The notes below the pieces were generated by a model that was given only the letters and a program-made list of their open reading frames with translations, did no database searches and was not told the origin of the DNA. DNA of 64,000 bases from WHSW01 sp033856255. Lineage in GTDB: Bacteria; Actinomycetota; Thermoleophilia; Solirubrobacterales; 70-9. Positions 8,562-16,593 of the stretch are shown piece after piece. The stretch lies in NCBI GenBank assembly GCA_033856255.1, contig JAWVFH010000031.1, positions 3,973 through 67,972 of the forward strand, written 5' to 3'. A program made the position numbers and the translations under genes. The stretch's first letter is position 1, and each line of letters opens with the position of its first letter.

Positions 8562-9976
8562 CCCCCCCCACGGTCGCGATCGTCGGCGGCGGAGCGAGCG
8601 GCACGCTGCTCGCCGCCCAGTTGCTGCGCCGCCACCATCCGCGCGGCGTCCGCGTGGTCCTGATCGAGCGCCGCCCCGAGGTCGGGCGCGGCGTCGCGTA
8701 CTCGACCCCGCACGAGTACCACCGCCTCAACGTCCCGGCCGAGCAGATGGGCGCGCTGCCCCGAGACCCGCGCCATTTCATGCGCTGGGCGAGCCGCAAC
8801 GGCCACGGCGTCGTCGTCGGCGACTTCGCCCCGCGCGGACTGTTCGGCGAGTACCTGGAATCGCTGCTCGCCGAGGCCGAGCGGGCCGCCGCGTCGAGCG
8901 CCCTGCTCGAGCGCCTGCGTGGCGACGTCGCCTCGGCCGCTGTCGACGAGCTGCGCCGCAGGGCCCGCCTCGAGCTCGCCTCGGGCGAGGTCGTCGAGGC
9001 CGACCGGGTCGTGCTCGCGCTCGGCAACCTCGCCCCGGCCGATCCTCCGGGAGCCGATCCGCAGCTGCTCGCGAGCGGGCGCTACGAGGCCGACCCCTGG
9101 GCCGCCGGCCTCGGCGAGCGGGCCGCCGGCGACGACCTCGTCCTCCTCCTCGGCACCGGCCTGACGATGGTCGACGTCGCCCTCACCCTCGGCAAGGAGA
9201 CCTTCGCGCCGCGGCTACTCGCCGTCTCGCGCAAGGGGCTGGTGCCGCAATCGCATCGCAGGGGCGCGGCTCTGCCACCGCGCCGCTTCCACATCCGCCG
9301 CGAGCGGGTCCGCCTCGACGAGCTCGTCGACGAGGTCGCGAGGGAGCTATCGGATGTCCGCTCGACGGGCGGCGACTGGCGGCAGGTGATCGACTCGATG
9401 CGCCCGGTCACGAACCAGATCTGGCATCGCCTCTCGGACACGGACCGGCGCCGCTTCGTCGACCGCCTCTCGCGCCGCTGGGACGTGCACCGCCACCGGA
9501 TGGCGCCCGAGGTGGCGACGATGCTGGAGCGGCTGCGCCGGACCCACCGCCTGGCGATGGGGAGGGCGAGCGTCGAGGGGATGCGGGTTGCCGGCGACCG
9601 GGTGATCGTCACCCTGGACCGCGGCGAGCGCGGGGTCGAGGAGCTGAGCGTGGCCCGGGTGATCAACTGCACCGGCCCCGCGCTCGACCTGCGCGCGGCG
9701 CGCGAGCCGCTGCTCGAGGGCCTGCTCGCGACCGGGGCGATCCGCCCTGGACCGCTGCGTCTCGGGCTCGACCACGACTCGCGGGCGGCGTTGGTGGACG
9801 CATCCGGGGCGGCATCCCGGGTCCTGTTCGGGATCGGGCCGATGCGCAAGGGAAGGCTCTGGGAGACGACCGCGATCCCCGAGATCCGCACCCAGGCATT
9901 CGACCTCGCCGATCAGATCAGCGCCGACCTCGCGCGCGCGGCGGCCCGTGGACCAGAGCTCGCCCTGGCGGGTTGA
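8558..9976 (+). CDS. FAD/NAD(P)-binding protein coupled to the mce operon
   Basis: Predicted cytoplasmic flavin-dependent oxidoreductase of 472 residues, resembling the FAD-NAD(P)-binding family that includes E. coli YdhS. The N-terminus has a dinucleotide-binding GGGASG loop (VAIVGGGASGTLLAAQLL, about residues 6-23). It is followed by an acidic strand end (LIERRPEVGRGVAYST) and the family-typical HEYHRLNVPAEQMG segment. A second nucleotide-binding-like segment (VLLLGTGLTMVDVALTL) lies near residues 190-210. The ATG overlaps the stop of the sixth MCE gene, so it is the last gene of the operon. An inferred role is oxidation of an imported lipid or terpenoid; the substrate is unknown. It converges with the persulfide dioxygenase gene, 1 bp apart. 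Confidence 0.85.
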   Translation: MTPPTVAIVGGGASGTLLAAQLLRRHHPRGVRVVLIERRPEVGRGVAYSTPHEYHRLNVPAEQMGALPRDPRHFMRWASRNGHGVVVGDFAPRGLFGEYLESLLAEAERAAASSALLERLRGDVASAAVDELRRRARLELASGEVVEADRVVLALGNLAPADPPGADPQLLASGRYEADPWAAGLGERAAGDDLVLLLGTGLTMVDVALTLGKETFAPRLLAVSRKGLVPQSHRRGAALPPRRFHIRRERVRLDELVDEVARELSDVRSTGGDWRQVIDSMRPVTNQIWHRLSDTDRRRFVDRLSRRWDVHRHRMAPEVATMLERLRRTHRLAMGRASVEGMRVAGDRVIVTLDRGERGVEELSVARVINCTGPALDLRAAREPLLEGLLATGAIRPGPLRLGLDHDSRAALVDASGAASRVLFGIGPMRKGRLWETTAIPEIRTQAFDLADQISADLARAAARGPELALAG

Positions 9977-9977
9977 G

Positions 9978-11360
9978 CTAGACGCTGGACTCGATCGGGT
10001 GGCCGGCGCGCTTCCAGGTGCCGACCCCGCCCTTGCCGACGTGGATCACCTGGCCGTAGCCCTCGCGCTGGAGGATCGAGGCGGCGAGGCCGGAGCGCTT
10101 GCCGCCGCTGCAGACGGCTGCGATCGGGTCGCCGTTGGGCAGCTCGGCGAACCGCTCGGCGAGCTCGCCGTAGGGAATGTGGATCGAGCCGGGGATATGG
10201 CCGGCGGCGAACTCGCGCGCGTTGCGCACGTCGAGCACGGTGATCTCCTCGCCGCCGTCGAGGCGGCGGGCCAGGTCGTCGGGATCGATCTGCTCGACCC
10301 TGCTCACCTGGCGGCCCTCGGATCGCCAGGCGGTCATCCCGCCCGCGAGGAAGCCGCGCACCCGCAGTCCGACCGAGGCGAGCAGCTCGGCGGCGGCGAG
10401 CTCGTAGCCGTCGGAGGCCGCGACGACGATCACCTCGACGTCGGGAGGGACGATCTGGGCGACCTTGGTGCCGAAGCCGGTGTCGTAGGCGGAGGCGCTG
10501 ATCGCCCCGGGGATGTGGGCTTCGTCGAACTGGTCGTTGGTGCGCGCGTCGACGAGCAGGGCGCCCCCGGCGATCGCCACCTCGACGGCGCGCGGGGTCA
10601 GCGGCGCCGGCGCTCCCAGGTCCTCGACCAGCGGGCCGCGGTTCAGGTCGACGACGTGCTCGACGTTCGGCGGGCGCTCGCCGATCGATGCGATCGCGTC
10701 AGCGACGAAGGCGTCGGCGGTCTCGAAGGACGCGGCGTGGTTGTGGGCCCGCTCGAAGCCGATCGTCGAGGAGGTCCGGTGGTCGATCCCGGAGCTCCCG
10801 CAGAGCGAGCCGCCGAGATGCCCGGGCCAGACCTCGACCTCGTCGGGGAGCGAGAAGAGGCGCTCGTGCAGGGAGCGGTAGAGGTCGCGGGCTCCGTCGG
10901 TGGGCTCGACCGCGAGGTCGGGCCGGGCGACGTCGCCGACGAACAGCGAATCGCCGCTGAGCACGGCGACCGGCTCGGCGCCGGTGCCGCCGTCGCGAAG
11001 CACGAACGACGTGTGCTCGGGGCGGTGGCCGGCCGTCTGCACGGCCTCGATCTCGACCTCGCCGAGCCGCAGCACCCAGCCGTCGTCGAAGGCCTCATGC
11101 GGGTACTCGGCGTCGGCGAGCCTGTTGATGTGGATCGTCGCCCCGGTCGCCCGCGCCAGCCGGCCGTGGCCGGAGACGTGGTCGGCGTGGGTGTGCGTCT
11201 CGAGCACGTGCTCGATCCGGACCCCGTGCAGGCGCGACAGGTGCAGGTACGGCTCGATGTCCCATTGCGGGTCGATCACCGCCGCCACCCCCTCGTCGAC
11301 GTCGCCGACCAGGTACGAGGCGCAGCCGAGGTCCTCGTGGATCACCTGTCTGAACAGCAT
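9978..11360 (-). CDS. Persulfide dioxygenase with two rhodanese domains (CstB/ETHE1-like)
   Basis: Fusion of a metallo-beta-lactamase-fold persulfide dioxygenase with tandem rhodanese domains, 460 residues. It is expected to oxidise glutathione-like or low-molecular-weight persulfides to sulfite or thiosulfate in the cytoplasm. The metal site is visible as HTHADH (H56, H58, D60, H61), H112, D137 and H181. Rhodanese domain 1 (about 255-350) has lost the active cysteine: its loop reads VAASDG. Domain 2 (about 360-460) keeps it in CSGGKRSG (C417). This layout matches S. aureus CstB, where the first rhodanese is also degenerate. The gene follows a cysteine-free Rrf2 regulator on the same strand (63 bp gap) and faces sulfate-uptake genes, which supports sulfide/persulfide detoxification. 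Confidence 0.9.
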   Translation of the reverse strand: MLFRQVIHEDLGCASYLVGDVDEGVAAVIDPQWDIEPYLHLSRLHGVRIEHVLETHTHADHVSGHGRLARATGATIHINRLADAEYPHEAFDDGWVLRLGEVEIEAVQTAGHRPEHTSFVLRDGGTGAEPVAVLSGDSLFVGDVARPDLAVEPTDGARDLYRSLHERLFSLPDEVEVWPGHLGGSLCGSSGIDHRTSSTIGFERAHNHAASFETADAFVADAIASIGERPPNVEHVVDLNRGPLVEDLGAPAPLTPRAVEVAIAGGALLVDARTNDQFDEAHIPGAISASAYDTGFGTKVAQIVPPDVEVIVVAASDGYELAAAELLASVGLRVRGFLAGGMTAWRSEGRQVSRVEQIDPDDLARRLDGGEEITVLDVRNAREFAAGHIPGSIHIPYGELAERFAELPNGDPIAAVCSGGKRSGLAASILQREGYGQVIHVGKGGVGTWKRAGHPIESSV

Positions 11361-11423
11361 CGCTTCCCTTCCATCATCCCGCTTTCGTGGGCTTATTGTC
11401 GACTGGAATGGTAGAGAACGCGC

Positions 11424-11888
11424 CTACTGCGAGATCCAGGAGTCGGGGTCCTCGGTCATCTTGATCACGTGCTTCGGGAGCTTGCCGCTGATCAGATCGG
11501 CGACCGTGACCCGGTCGAGGACGGTGCGGATCGAGGTCCGCAGCGCGACCCAGACGTATTGCAGCGGCTCCGCCAGGCCCTCGTACTCGAGCGTCTCCGG
11601 CCGGCTCGAGCGGACGCTCGCCAGCGGGCCCTCGACCGCCCGCATGATGTCCGCGACGGTGATCTTCTCCGGCGGTAGTGCCAGCCAGTAACCGCCCTCG
11701 GAGCCGCGCTGGCTCTCGACCAGGCCCGCGTGGCGGAGCTCGGAGAGGATGTTCTCGAGGAACTTCGGGGGGATCGCCTGGGCGGCGACGATCGTGTCGC
11801 GCTTCACGGGCTCGCCCTCGCCGCCGGCGAGCTCCATCACGGCGCGAACGGCGTACTCGGCTTTTGCGGTGACCCGCACGGAGCCCAT
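11424..11888 (-). CDS. Rrf2 family regulator lacking Fe-S cysteines (CymR-like)
   Basis: Winged-helix transcription factor of 154 residues. The ATG at 11888 was chosen because it begins MGSVRVTAKAEYAVRAVMEL, the standard Rrf2 N-terminus; the open frame extends upstream without family similarity. The recognition region (about residues 25-60, IPPKFLENILSELRHAGLVES, then RGSEGGYWLA) is well conserved. The protein contains no cysteine at all, so it cannot bind an iron-sulfur cluster like IscR or NsrR; it resembles the CymR type that senses cysteine status through protein contacts. It is divergent from cysP and upstream of the persulfide dioxygenase, so it is a good candidate for control of both. 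A near-perfect 16-bp palindrome lies 20 bp before its start. Confidence 0.9.
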   Translation of the reverse strand: MGSVRVTAKAEYAVRAVMELAGGEGEPVKRDTIVAAQAIPPKFLENILSELRHAGLVESQRGSEGGYWLALPPEKITVADIMRAVEGPLASVRSSRPETLEYEGLAEPLQYVWVALRTSIRTVLDRVTVADLISGKLPKHVIKMTEDPDSWISQ

Positions 11889-12032
11889 TCTTCCCGAGAG
11901 GACGCCTCCGTGCGTACGCATGGACGGGCAGGACCGCTCCTGAAACGCGGCTTGGGGCGATTTGGCATCTGCTATCTTGGCGCGCTGTCTCGGATTCCTC
12001 AGTAACCCAATCAAGAAAGGTGAAAACCTGAT
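11889..12032. promoter_or_regulatory. Divergent control region between Rrf2 gene and cysP
   Basis: A 144-bp non-coding region separating the leftward Rrf2/persulfide dioxygenase genes from the rightward sulfate transporter genes. For cysP a possible sigma-70-type promoter is TTGGGG at 11952-11957 with TATCTT at 11973-11978; the 15-bp spacer is shorter than ideal, so this is tentative. AAGAAAGG at 12013-12020 is a reasonable ribosome-binding site upstream of the cysP ATG. The palindrome at 11908-11923 is listed separately. Confidence 0.4.
11908..11923. promoter_or_regulatory. 16-bp near-perfect palindrome, candidate Rrf2 operator
   Basis: CCGTGCGTACGCATGG is symmetric except for one base pair (third position against third from the end), with a perfect 10-bp centre TGCGTACGCA. 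It lies between the divergent Rrf2 and cysP genes, 20 bp before the Rrf2 start, where an autoregulatory operator would be expected. No consensus for this clade is known to me, so the assignment is inference. Confidence 0.35.
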
Positions 12033-13127
12033 ATGAACCGCTTCTCCAAGAAGCCTCGCCCCGGCGGGGCCGCGAACGCCACCCTGGCGGACGCGCGGCC
12101 CCGCGGTGGTGTCAGGGTGCTCGGCGCGCTCGGCGCCAGCCTGGCGCTCGCGTTCGGAGTGGCTGCCTGCGGCAGCTCTTCGGACAGCACCTCGGGTGGC
12201 TCGAGCGGCTCAGGCGGCTCGATCGACCTGGTCGCGTACTCGACCCCCGAAGAGGCCTATACCAACGATCTCGAGCCCGGTTTCAACGCGACGCCCGACG
12301 GCGATGGGGTCGAGTTCTCGAACTCGTTCGGCGCCTCCGGCGACCAGTCCCGCGCGGTCGAGGCCGGCCAGCCGGCCGACGTCGTCCATTTCGCGCTCGA
12401 GCCCGACATGACCCGTCTGGTCGACGCCGGCATGGTCGCCAACGACTGGAACTCGGGCCAGTACAAGGGCATCGTCGAGAACTCGGTGGTGGTGTTCGTG
12501 GTCCGCAAGGGCAACCCGGACAACATCCAGAGCTGGGATGACCTCGTCACGGGTGACGAGGAGGTCCTGACGCCGAACCCGTTCACCTCGGGCGGGGCGC
12601 GCTGGAACCTGATGGCCGCCTACGGCAACCAGGTGATCACCGAGGGCAAGTCCGAGGCGGAGGGCCTGCAGTACCTCTCCGATCTGCTCGCCAACGTCCC
12701 GGTCCAGGACGAGAGCGCCCGCGACGCGCTGGGGACGTTCCTCGGCGGCAAGGGCGACGTCCTGCTCTCCTATGAGAACGACGCCATCGCCGCGCAGAAG
12801 GCGGGCGAGGACATCGACTACATCGTGCCCGACAGCACGATCAAGATCGAGACCCCGCTGGCGGCAACGGTCGACTCTGACGCTGCGGCGCAGAAGTTCG
12901 TCGACTACGAGTACACCGACGAGGCGCAGCAGCTGTGGGCCGACAACGGCTACCGGCCGGTGGTCCCGTCGGTGTTCGACAAGAACAAGGACCAGTTCCC
13001 GATCCCGGCGAACCTGTTCACGATCGACGATCTCGGCGGTTGGGACCAGGTCTCGACCGACTTCTTCGATCCGGCGAACGGTTCGGTCGCTCAGATCGAG
13101 CAGGACCTGGGGGTAGCGACGGAGTGA
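12033..13127 (+). CDS. cysP: Sulfate/thiosulfate ABC transporter substrate-binding lipoprotein
   Basis: Extracytoplasmic solute-binding lipoprotein of 364 residues that captures sulfate or thiosulfate for the permease encoded downstream. A basic N-terminus and hydrophobic stretch end in a lipobox (GVAAC, lipidated C46), followed by a Ser/Gly linker. The mature domain carries family segments such as FGASGDQSRAVEAGQPADVV and the NPFTSGGARWNLMAAYG motif characteristic of CysP/Sbp proteins. First gene of cysP-cysT-cysW-cysA; its stop overlaps the permease start as GTGA. Gene order and divergence from a CymR-like regulator support sulfur-responsive control. Sbp is the alternative name; sulfate and thiosulfate specificity cannot be separated here. 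Confidence 0.93.
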   Translation: MNRFSKKPRPGGAANATLADARPRGGVRVLGALGASLALAFGVAACGSSSDSTSGGSSGSGGSIDLVAYSTPEEAYTNDLEPGFNATPDGDGVEFSNSFGASGDQSRAVEAGQPADVVHFALEPDMTRLVDAGMVANDWNSGQYKGIVENSVVVFVVRKGNPDNIQSWDDLVTGDEEVLTPNPFTSGGARWNLMAAYGNQVITEGKSEAEGLQYLSDLLANVPVQDESARDALGTFLGGKGDVLLSYENDAIAAQKAGEDIDYIVPDSTIKIETPLAATVDSDAAAQKFVDYEYTDEAQQLWADNGYRPVVPSVFDKNKDQFPIPANLFTIDDLGGWDQVSTDFFDPANGSVAQIEQDLGVATE

Positions 13128-13966
13128 GTCAAGGGGCCGTCGCAACTGCGAAGGCACCGGCGAGGCCGAGCTTTAGGCTCGGCCTCGCCGGCCCTGGGCT
13201 GACGCGCGGCCTCGTCGTTGCGTACCTGAGCCTGATCGTCCTGATCCCGCTCGCCGCGGTGATCTCGAAGTCGTTCGAGGGCGGCCTCTCGCAGTTCTGG
13301 GACGACGTCACGGCGCCGCAGGCGATCGCGGCGCTGAAGCTCACCCTCGGAGCGTCGGCGATCGTGGTCGCGATCAACGCGATCTTCGGGACGATCATCG
13401 CCTGGGTGCTGGTCCGCGACGAGTTTCCCGGCAAGCGGGTGATCAACTCGCTGATCGACCTGCCGTTCGCGCTGCCGACGATCGTCGCCGGGATCACGCT
13501 GCTGGCGCTCTACGGCGACAACGGCGTACTCGGCCTCTCCGGCGTCGCCTTCACGCGGATCGGCGTCGTCATGGCGCTGCTGTTCGTCACCCTGCCGTTC
13601 GTGATCCGCTCGGTGCAGCCGGTGCTGCTCGAGCTCGACACGGATATGGAGGAGGCCGCGGCCTCGCTCGGCGCCGGCCCGCTGACCACCTTCCGGCGGA
13701 TCATCCTCCCGAACCTGCGCCCGGCGATCCTCTCCGGGATCGCGCTCGCCTTCGCCCGCTCGATCGGCGAGTTCGGGTCGCTGGTCCTGATCTCGGGCAA
13801 CATCCCGTTCAAGACCGAGGTCTCCTCGGTGTTCATCTTCAGCCAGATCCAGAGCGATCGCGAGGTCACGGCGGCGGCCGTCTCGGTCGTCCTGCTGATG
13901 ATCGCGCTGCTGGTCCTGATCGCGATCGGGATCCTCTCCCGCAGGAGCCTGCGCCATGCCGGGTGA
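13124..13966 (+). CDS. cysT: Sulfate/thiosulfate ABC transporter permease, CysT
   Basis: Integral membrane permease of 280 residues. The start is taken as GTG 13124 because it overlaps the cysP stop (GTGA) and begins just before the basic leader; the open frame further upstream is a shadow of cysP. Six or so hydrophobic segments are visible. The binding-protein-dependent transport signature EEAAASLGAGPLTTFRRIILP lies at about residues 180-200 and contacts the ATPase. SIGEFGSLVLISGNIPF near residue 220 is typical of CysT/CysU. It pairs with CysW, with which it overlaps by 11 bp. Confidence 0.93.
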   Translation: MSQGAVATAKAPARPSFRLGLAGPGLTRGLVVAYLSLIVLIPLAAVISKSFEGGLSQFWDDVTAPQAIAALKLTLGASAIVVAINAIFGTIIAWVLVRDEFPGKRVINSLIDLPFALPTIVAGITLLALYGDNGVLGLSGVAFTRIGVVMALLFVTLPFVIRSVQPVLLELDTDMEEAAASLGAGPLTTFRRIILPNLRPAILSGIALAFARSIGEFGSLVLISGNIPFKTEVSSVFIFSQIQSDREVTAAAVSVVLLMIALLVLIAIGILSRRSLRHAG

Positions 13967-14879
13967 GGCCGCGACGATCGATCCTGGCCCCGTGCGCGGA
14001 GCGTCGGCGAAGGGCAGGCTCGCGAAGTACGGGCTGCGCGGGGTCGCGCTCGGCTACCTGTTCGCTCTGCTGCTGATTCCGGTCATCCTGATCTTCTTCA
14101 AGGCCTTCGAGGACGGCGCCGCCCACGCCTGGGAATCGGTGACCACGCCGGAGGCTCTGCACGCCTTCTGGCTCACCGTGCTGATCGCCGGGATCGCCGT
14201 GCCGCTGAACACGGTCTTCGGGATCGCCTGCGCCCTGGTCCTCGTCCGTCACAAGTTCCGCGGCAAGGCGATCCTGAACGGGCTCATCGACCTGCCGTTC
14301 GCGGTCTCCCCAATCGTGATCGGGCTCTCCCTGGTGCTCGTCTACGGCAGCGTCGACGGCTGGTTCGGCCCCTGGCTGCTCGAGCACGGGATCCGGGTGA
14401 TCTTCTCGGTGCCGGGGATGGTGCTGGCGACGATCTTCGTCTCGCTGCCGTTCGTGGTCAGGGAGGTGGCGCCGGTTCTGCAGGAGATCGGTGACGACCA
14501 GGAACAGGCCGCGGCGACGCTGGGCGCCAACGCCTGGCAGACCTTCTGGCGCATCACGCTGCCCTCGATCCGCTGGGGCGTCACCTACGGGGTGGTGCTC
14601 GCGACGGCCCGGGCGATCGGCGAGTTCGGCGCCGTCGCCGTCGTCTCGGGGAAGATCGAGGGCAAGACCGAGACCGCGACCCTGCTGGTCGAGAACCAGT
14701 ACGAGCACTTCAACGTCGCCGGCGCGTACGCCGCCGCGCTGGTCCTCGCGGTGATGGCGCTGATGGTTCTGCTGGCGATGAACCTGATCCAGCGACGAGA
14801 TGGACCGGCGAAAGCCCCTAGCCAGATCGCCGTCGGCGACGCGGCTGCCTTGACAACAGGAAGTGGAAAGGAACTCTGA
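13956..14879 (+). CDS. cysW: Sulfate/thiosulfate ABC transporter permease, CysW
   Basis: Second permease subunit, 307 residues, with several membrane segments. It carries the ABC contact loop EQAAATLGANAWQTFWRITLP (about residues 180-200) and the CysW-type ARAIGEFGAVAVVSGKIEGKTET segment. LTVLIAGIAVPLNTVFG and LIDLPFAVSPIVIGL match the CysW subfamily better than CysT. The ATG start overlaps cysT by 11 bp, and its stop shares one base with the ATPase start (TGATG), so all four transporter genes are coupled. Confidence 0.93.
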   Translation: MPGEAATIDPGPVRGASAKGRLAKYGLRGVALGYLFALLLIPVILIFFKAFEDGAAHAWESVTTPEALHAFWLTVLIAGIAVPLNTVFGIACALVLVRHKFRGKAILNGLIDLPFAVSPIVIGLSLVLVYGSVDGWFGPWLLEHGIRVIFSVPGMVLATIFVSLPFVVREVAPVLQEIGDDQEQAAATLGANAWQTFWRITLPSIRWGVTYGVVLATARAIGEFGAVAVVSGKIEGKTETATLLVENQYEHFNVAGAYAAALVLAVMALMVLLAMNLIQRRDGPAKAPSQIAVGDAAALTTGSGKEL

Positions 14880-15877
14880 TGGGAATCACGGTTGATAACG
14901 CCACCAAGCGGTTTGGAGACTTCGTCGCCCTCGACGGTGTATCGATCGAGGTGCCGGACGGCTCCCTGACCGCGCTGCTCGGGCCGAGCGGCAGCGGCAA
15001 GTCGACGCTGTTGCGGGTGATCGCCGGGCTCGAGGAGCCCGACTCCGGCCGCGTGGTGATCTCCGATCAGGACATGACCCACGTCAGCGTCCAGGACCGC
15101 AACGTCGGCTTCTGCTTCCAGCACTACGCGGCCTTCAAGCACATGACCGTGGGCGACAACGTCGCCTTTGGCCTCAGCATCCGCAAGCGGCCGAAGCAGG
15201 AGATCAAGGATCGCGTGCACGAGCTGCTCTCGCTGGTCCAGCTGGAGGGCCTGATCGACCGCTACCCGTCGCAGCTCTCCGGCGGTCAGCGCCAGCGGAT
15301 GGCGCTCGCCAGGGCGCTCGCCGTCGAGCCCAGGGTGCTGCTGCTCGACGAGCCGTTCGGGGCGCTCGACGCGCGAGTGCGCACGGAGCTGCGCCAGTGG
15401 CTGCGGCGCCTCCACGACGAGGTCCACGTGACGACGATCTTCGTCACCCACGACCAGGAGGAGGCGATGGACGTCGCCGAGCAGATCGTGGTCATGAACG
15501 AGGGCCGCGTCGAGCAGGCCGGCAGTCCGACCAATCTCTACGACCATCCGGAGACCGAGTTCGTGATGAGCTTCGTCGGCACCGCCAACAAGCTCGGCGG
15601 TTCGCTGGTGCGCCCGCACGACGTCGAGATCTCGCACGTGCCGCGGACGAGCTCGGAGGAGGCGATGATCGACCGCATCGTCCACCTCGGGTTCGAGGTC
15701 CGGATCGAGATGACGCTCGCCGACGACGGCCCCCTGATCGCCCAGCTGACCAGGGCCCAGGTCGAGGAGCTGGAGCTGCACGACGGCCAGATCGTGTACG
15801 TGACTCCGGCCCGCTCGCGCGTCTTCGACGAGAACGGGGGCAGCCCGCGGACGGAGGAGCTGGCCCTCGTCTCCTAA
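14879..15877 (+). CDS. cysA: Sulfate/thiosulfate ABC transporter ATP-binding protein, CysA
   Basis: ATPase subunit of 332 residues powering sulfate/thiosulfate uptake. Walker A GPSGSGKST is at residues 35-43, the Q-loop around CFQHYAAFKHMTVGDN (79-94), the ABC signature LSGGQ at 133-137, Walker B LLLDEP at 154-159 and the switch histidine in THDQEEAMD near residue 193. The C-terminal about 90 residues form a TOBE-like regulatory domain (LVRPHDVEI onward). It closes the cysPTWA set; a 43-residue membrane protein gene begins 18 bp later and may belong to the same transcript. Confidence 0.94.
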   Translation: MGITVDNATKRFGDFVALDGVSIEVPDGSLTALLGPSGSGKSTLLRVIAGLEEPDSGRVVISDQDMTHVSVQDRNVGFCFQHYAAFKHMTVGDNVAFGLSIRKRPKQEIKDRVHELLSLVQLEGLIDRYPSQLSGGQRQRMALARALAVEPRVLLLDEPFGALDARVRTELRQWLRRLHDEVHVTTIFVTHDQEEAMDVAEQIVVMNEGRVEQAGSPTNLYDHPETEFVMSFVGTANKLGGSLVRPHDVEISHVPRTSSEEAMIDRIVHLGFEVRIEMTLADDGPLIAQLTRAQVEELELHDGQIVYVTPARSRVFDENGGSPRTEELALVS

Positions 15878-15895
15878 CGGGCGCCCGTTCCGGCG

Positions 15896-16027
15896 ATGAG
15901 CCTCGCCGCGGTCGCCGGCACAGCGATGCTCGCGATCCTGATCGCGTTCGTCGGCATGGTGATCTGGGCAACGCTGCGCCAGGTCGACGACGAGCGCCGC
16001 CGCGCGGCCGCGGAGCGTGACGGCTAG
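15896..16027 (+). CDS. 43-residue single-span membrane microprotein
   Basis: Small gene not similar to anything I can name. ATG 15896 opens a 43-codon frame ending at TAG 16025-16027. The product has one clear membrane segment (about residues 3-26, MSLAAVAGTAMLAILIAFVG then MVIW) followed by a short highly charged tail (LRQVDDERRRAAAERDG), predicted to lie in the cytoplasm. It starts 18 bp after cysA on the same strand, with codon choice like its neighbours, so it may be an accessory subunit of the sulfate transporter. It converges with the second Rrf2 gene. The size makes a chance frame possible, but the hydrophobic/charged pattern and position argue for a real gene. Confidence 0.55.
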   Translation: MSLAAVAGTAMLAILIAFVGMVIWATLRQVDDERRRAAAERDG

Positions 16028-16045
16028 CTGCTGGTCTGCGCCGGG

Positions 16046-16546
16046 CTAAGGGCCCGGGCCGGGGCCCTGCTCGAACGGACCCTGGCGCTGCAGCTCCGCG
16101 TCGGGGTGCTGGGCGAGGGTCTCGATCGGCTCCGGCAGCGAGCCGGAGACGACGTCGGCGAGGGTCACCGACTCGAGCACCTGGCGGATGTTCGCCCGCA
16201 GCGCCAGCCAAACCTCGCGCAGGGGCTTCGAGCCGCCCCGGTACTCGATCTCATCGGCGGACTCGCCGCGCACCGTCGCCAGCGGGCCCTCGACCGCGCG
16301 AATGATCTCGGCCAGCGCGATGTCCTCGGGCGGCCGCTGGAGCCAGTAGCCGCCGTCCTGCCCGCGCCGGCTCTGCACCAGCCCGTGCTGGCGCAGCTCG
16401 CCGAGGATGTTCTCGAGAAAGCGCAGGGGGATCTTCTGGGCCACCGACACGGCCTCACCCTTCGCCGGCAGCTCCGCCGAGCTCCCCGACGCCGCGAGCT
16501 CCACCATGGCCCGCACCGCATAGTCCGCCTTCGCCGAAACACGCAT
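16046..16546 (-). CDS. Second Rrf2 family regulator lacking Fe-S cysteines
   Basis: Winged-helix regulator of 166 residues, a paralogue of the Rrf2 gene on the other side of the sulfate transporter. ATG 16546 gives the family N-terminus MRVSAKADYAVRAMVELA; six further codons upstream lack similarity. The helix-turn-helix and wing read IPLRFLENILGELRQHGLVQ and RGQDGGYWLQ. The dimerisation helix region is REVWLALRANIRQVLESVTLADV. No cysteine is present, so a cluster-sensing role is excluded. The tail is rich in Gln, Gly and Pro. It converges on the cysA microprotein and diverges from the HNH gene; the 55 bp before it contains a perfect 16-bp palindrome. Confidence 0.9.
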   Translation of the reverse strand: MRVSAKADYAVRAMVELAASGSSAELPAKGEAVSVAQKIPLRFLENILGELRQHGLVQSRRGQDGGYWLQRPPEDIALAEIIRAVEGPLATVRGESADEIEYRGGSKPLREVWLALRANIRQVLESVTLADVVSGSLPEPIETLAQHPDAELQRQGPFEQGPGPGP

Positions 16547-16593
16547 CGGGCGCACTCTACGCATCGCCGCCGCCAGTTCCGTCCGGCCCGGTC

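Noticed and set aside
9948..11414. Long plus-strand frame opposite the persulfide dioxygenase
   Set aside because: Composition is that of an antisense shadow and the metal-binding motifs are on the minus strand.
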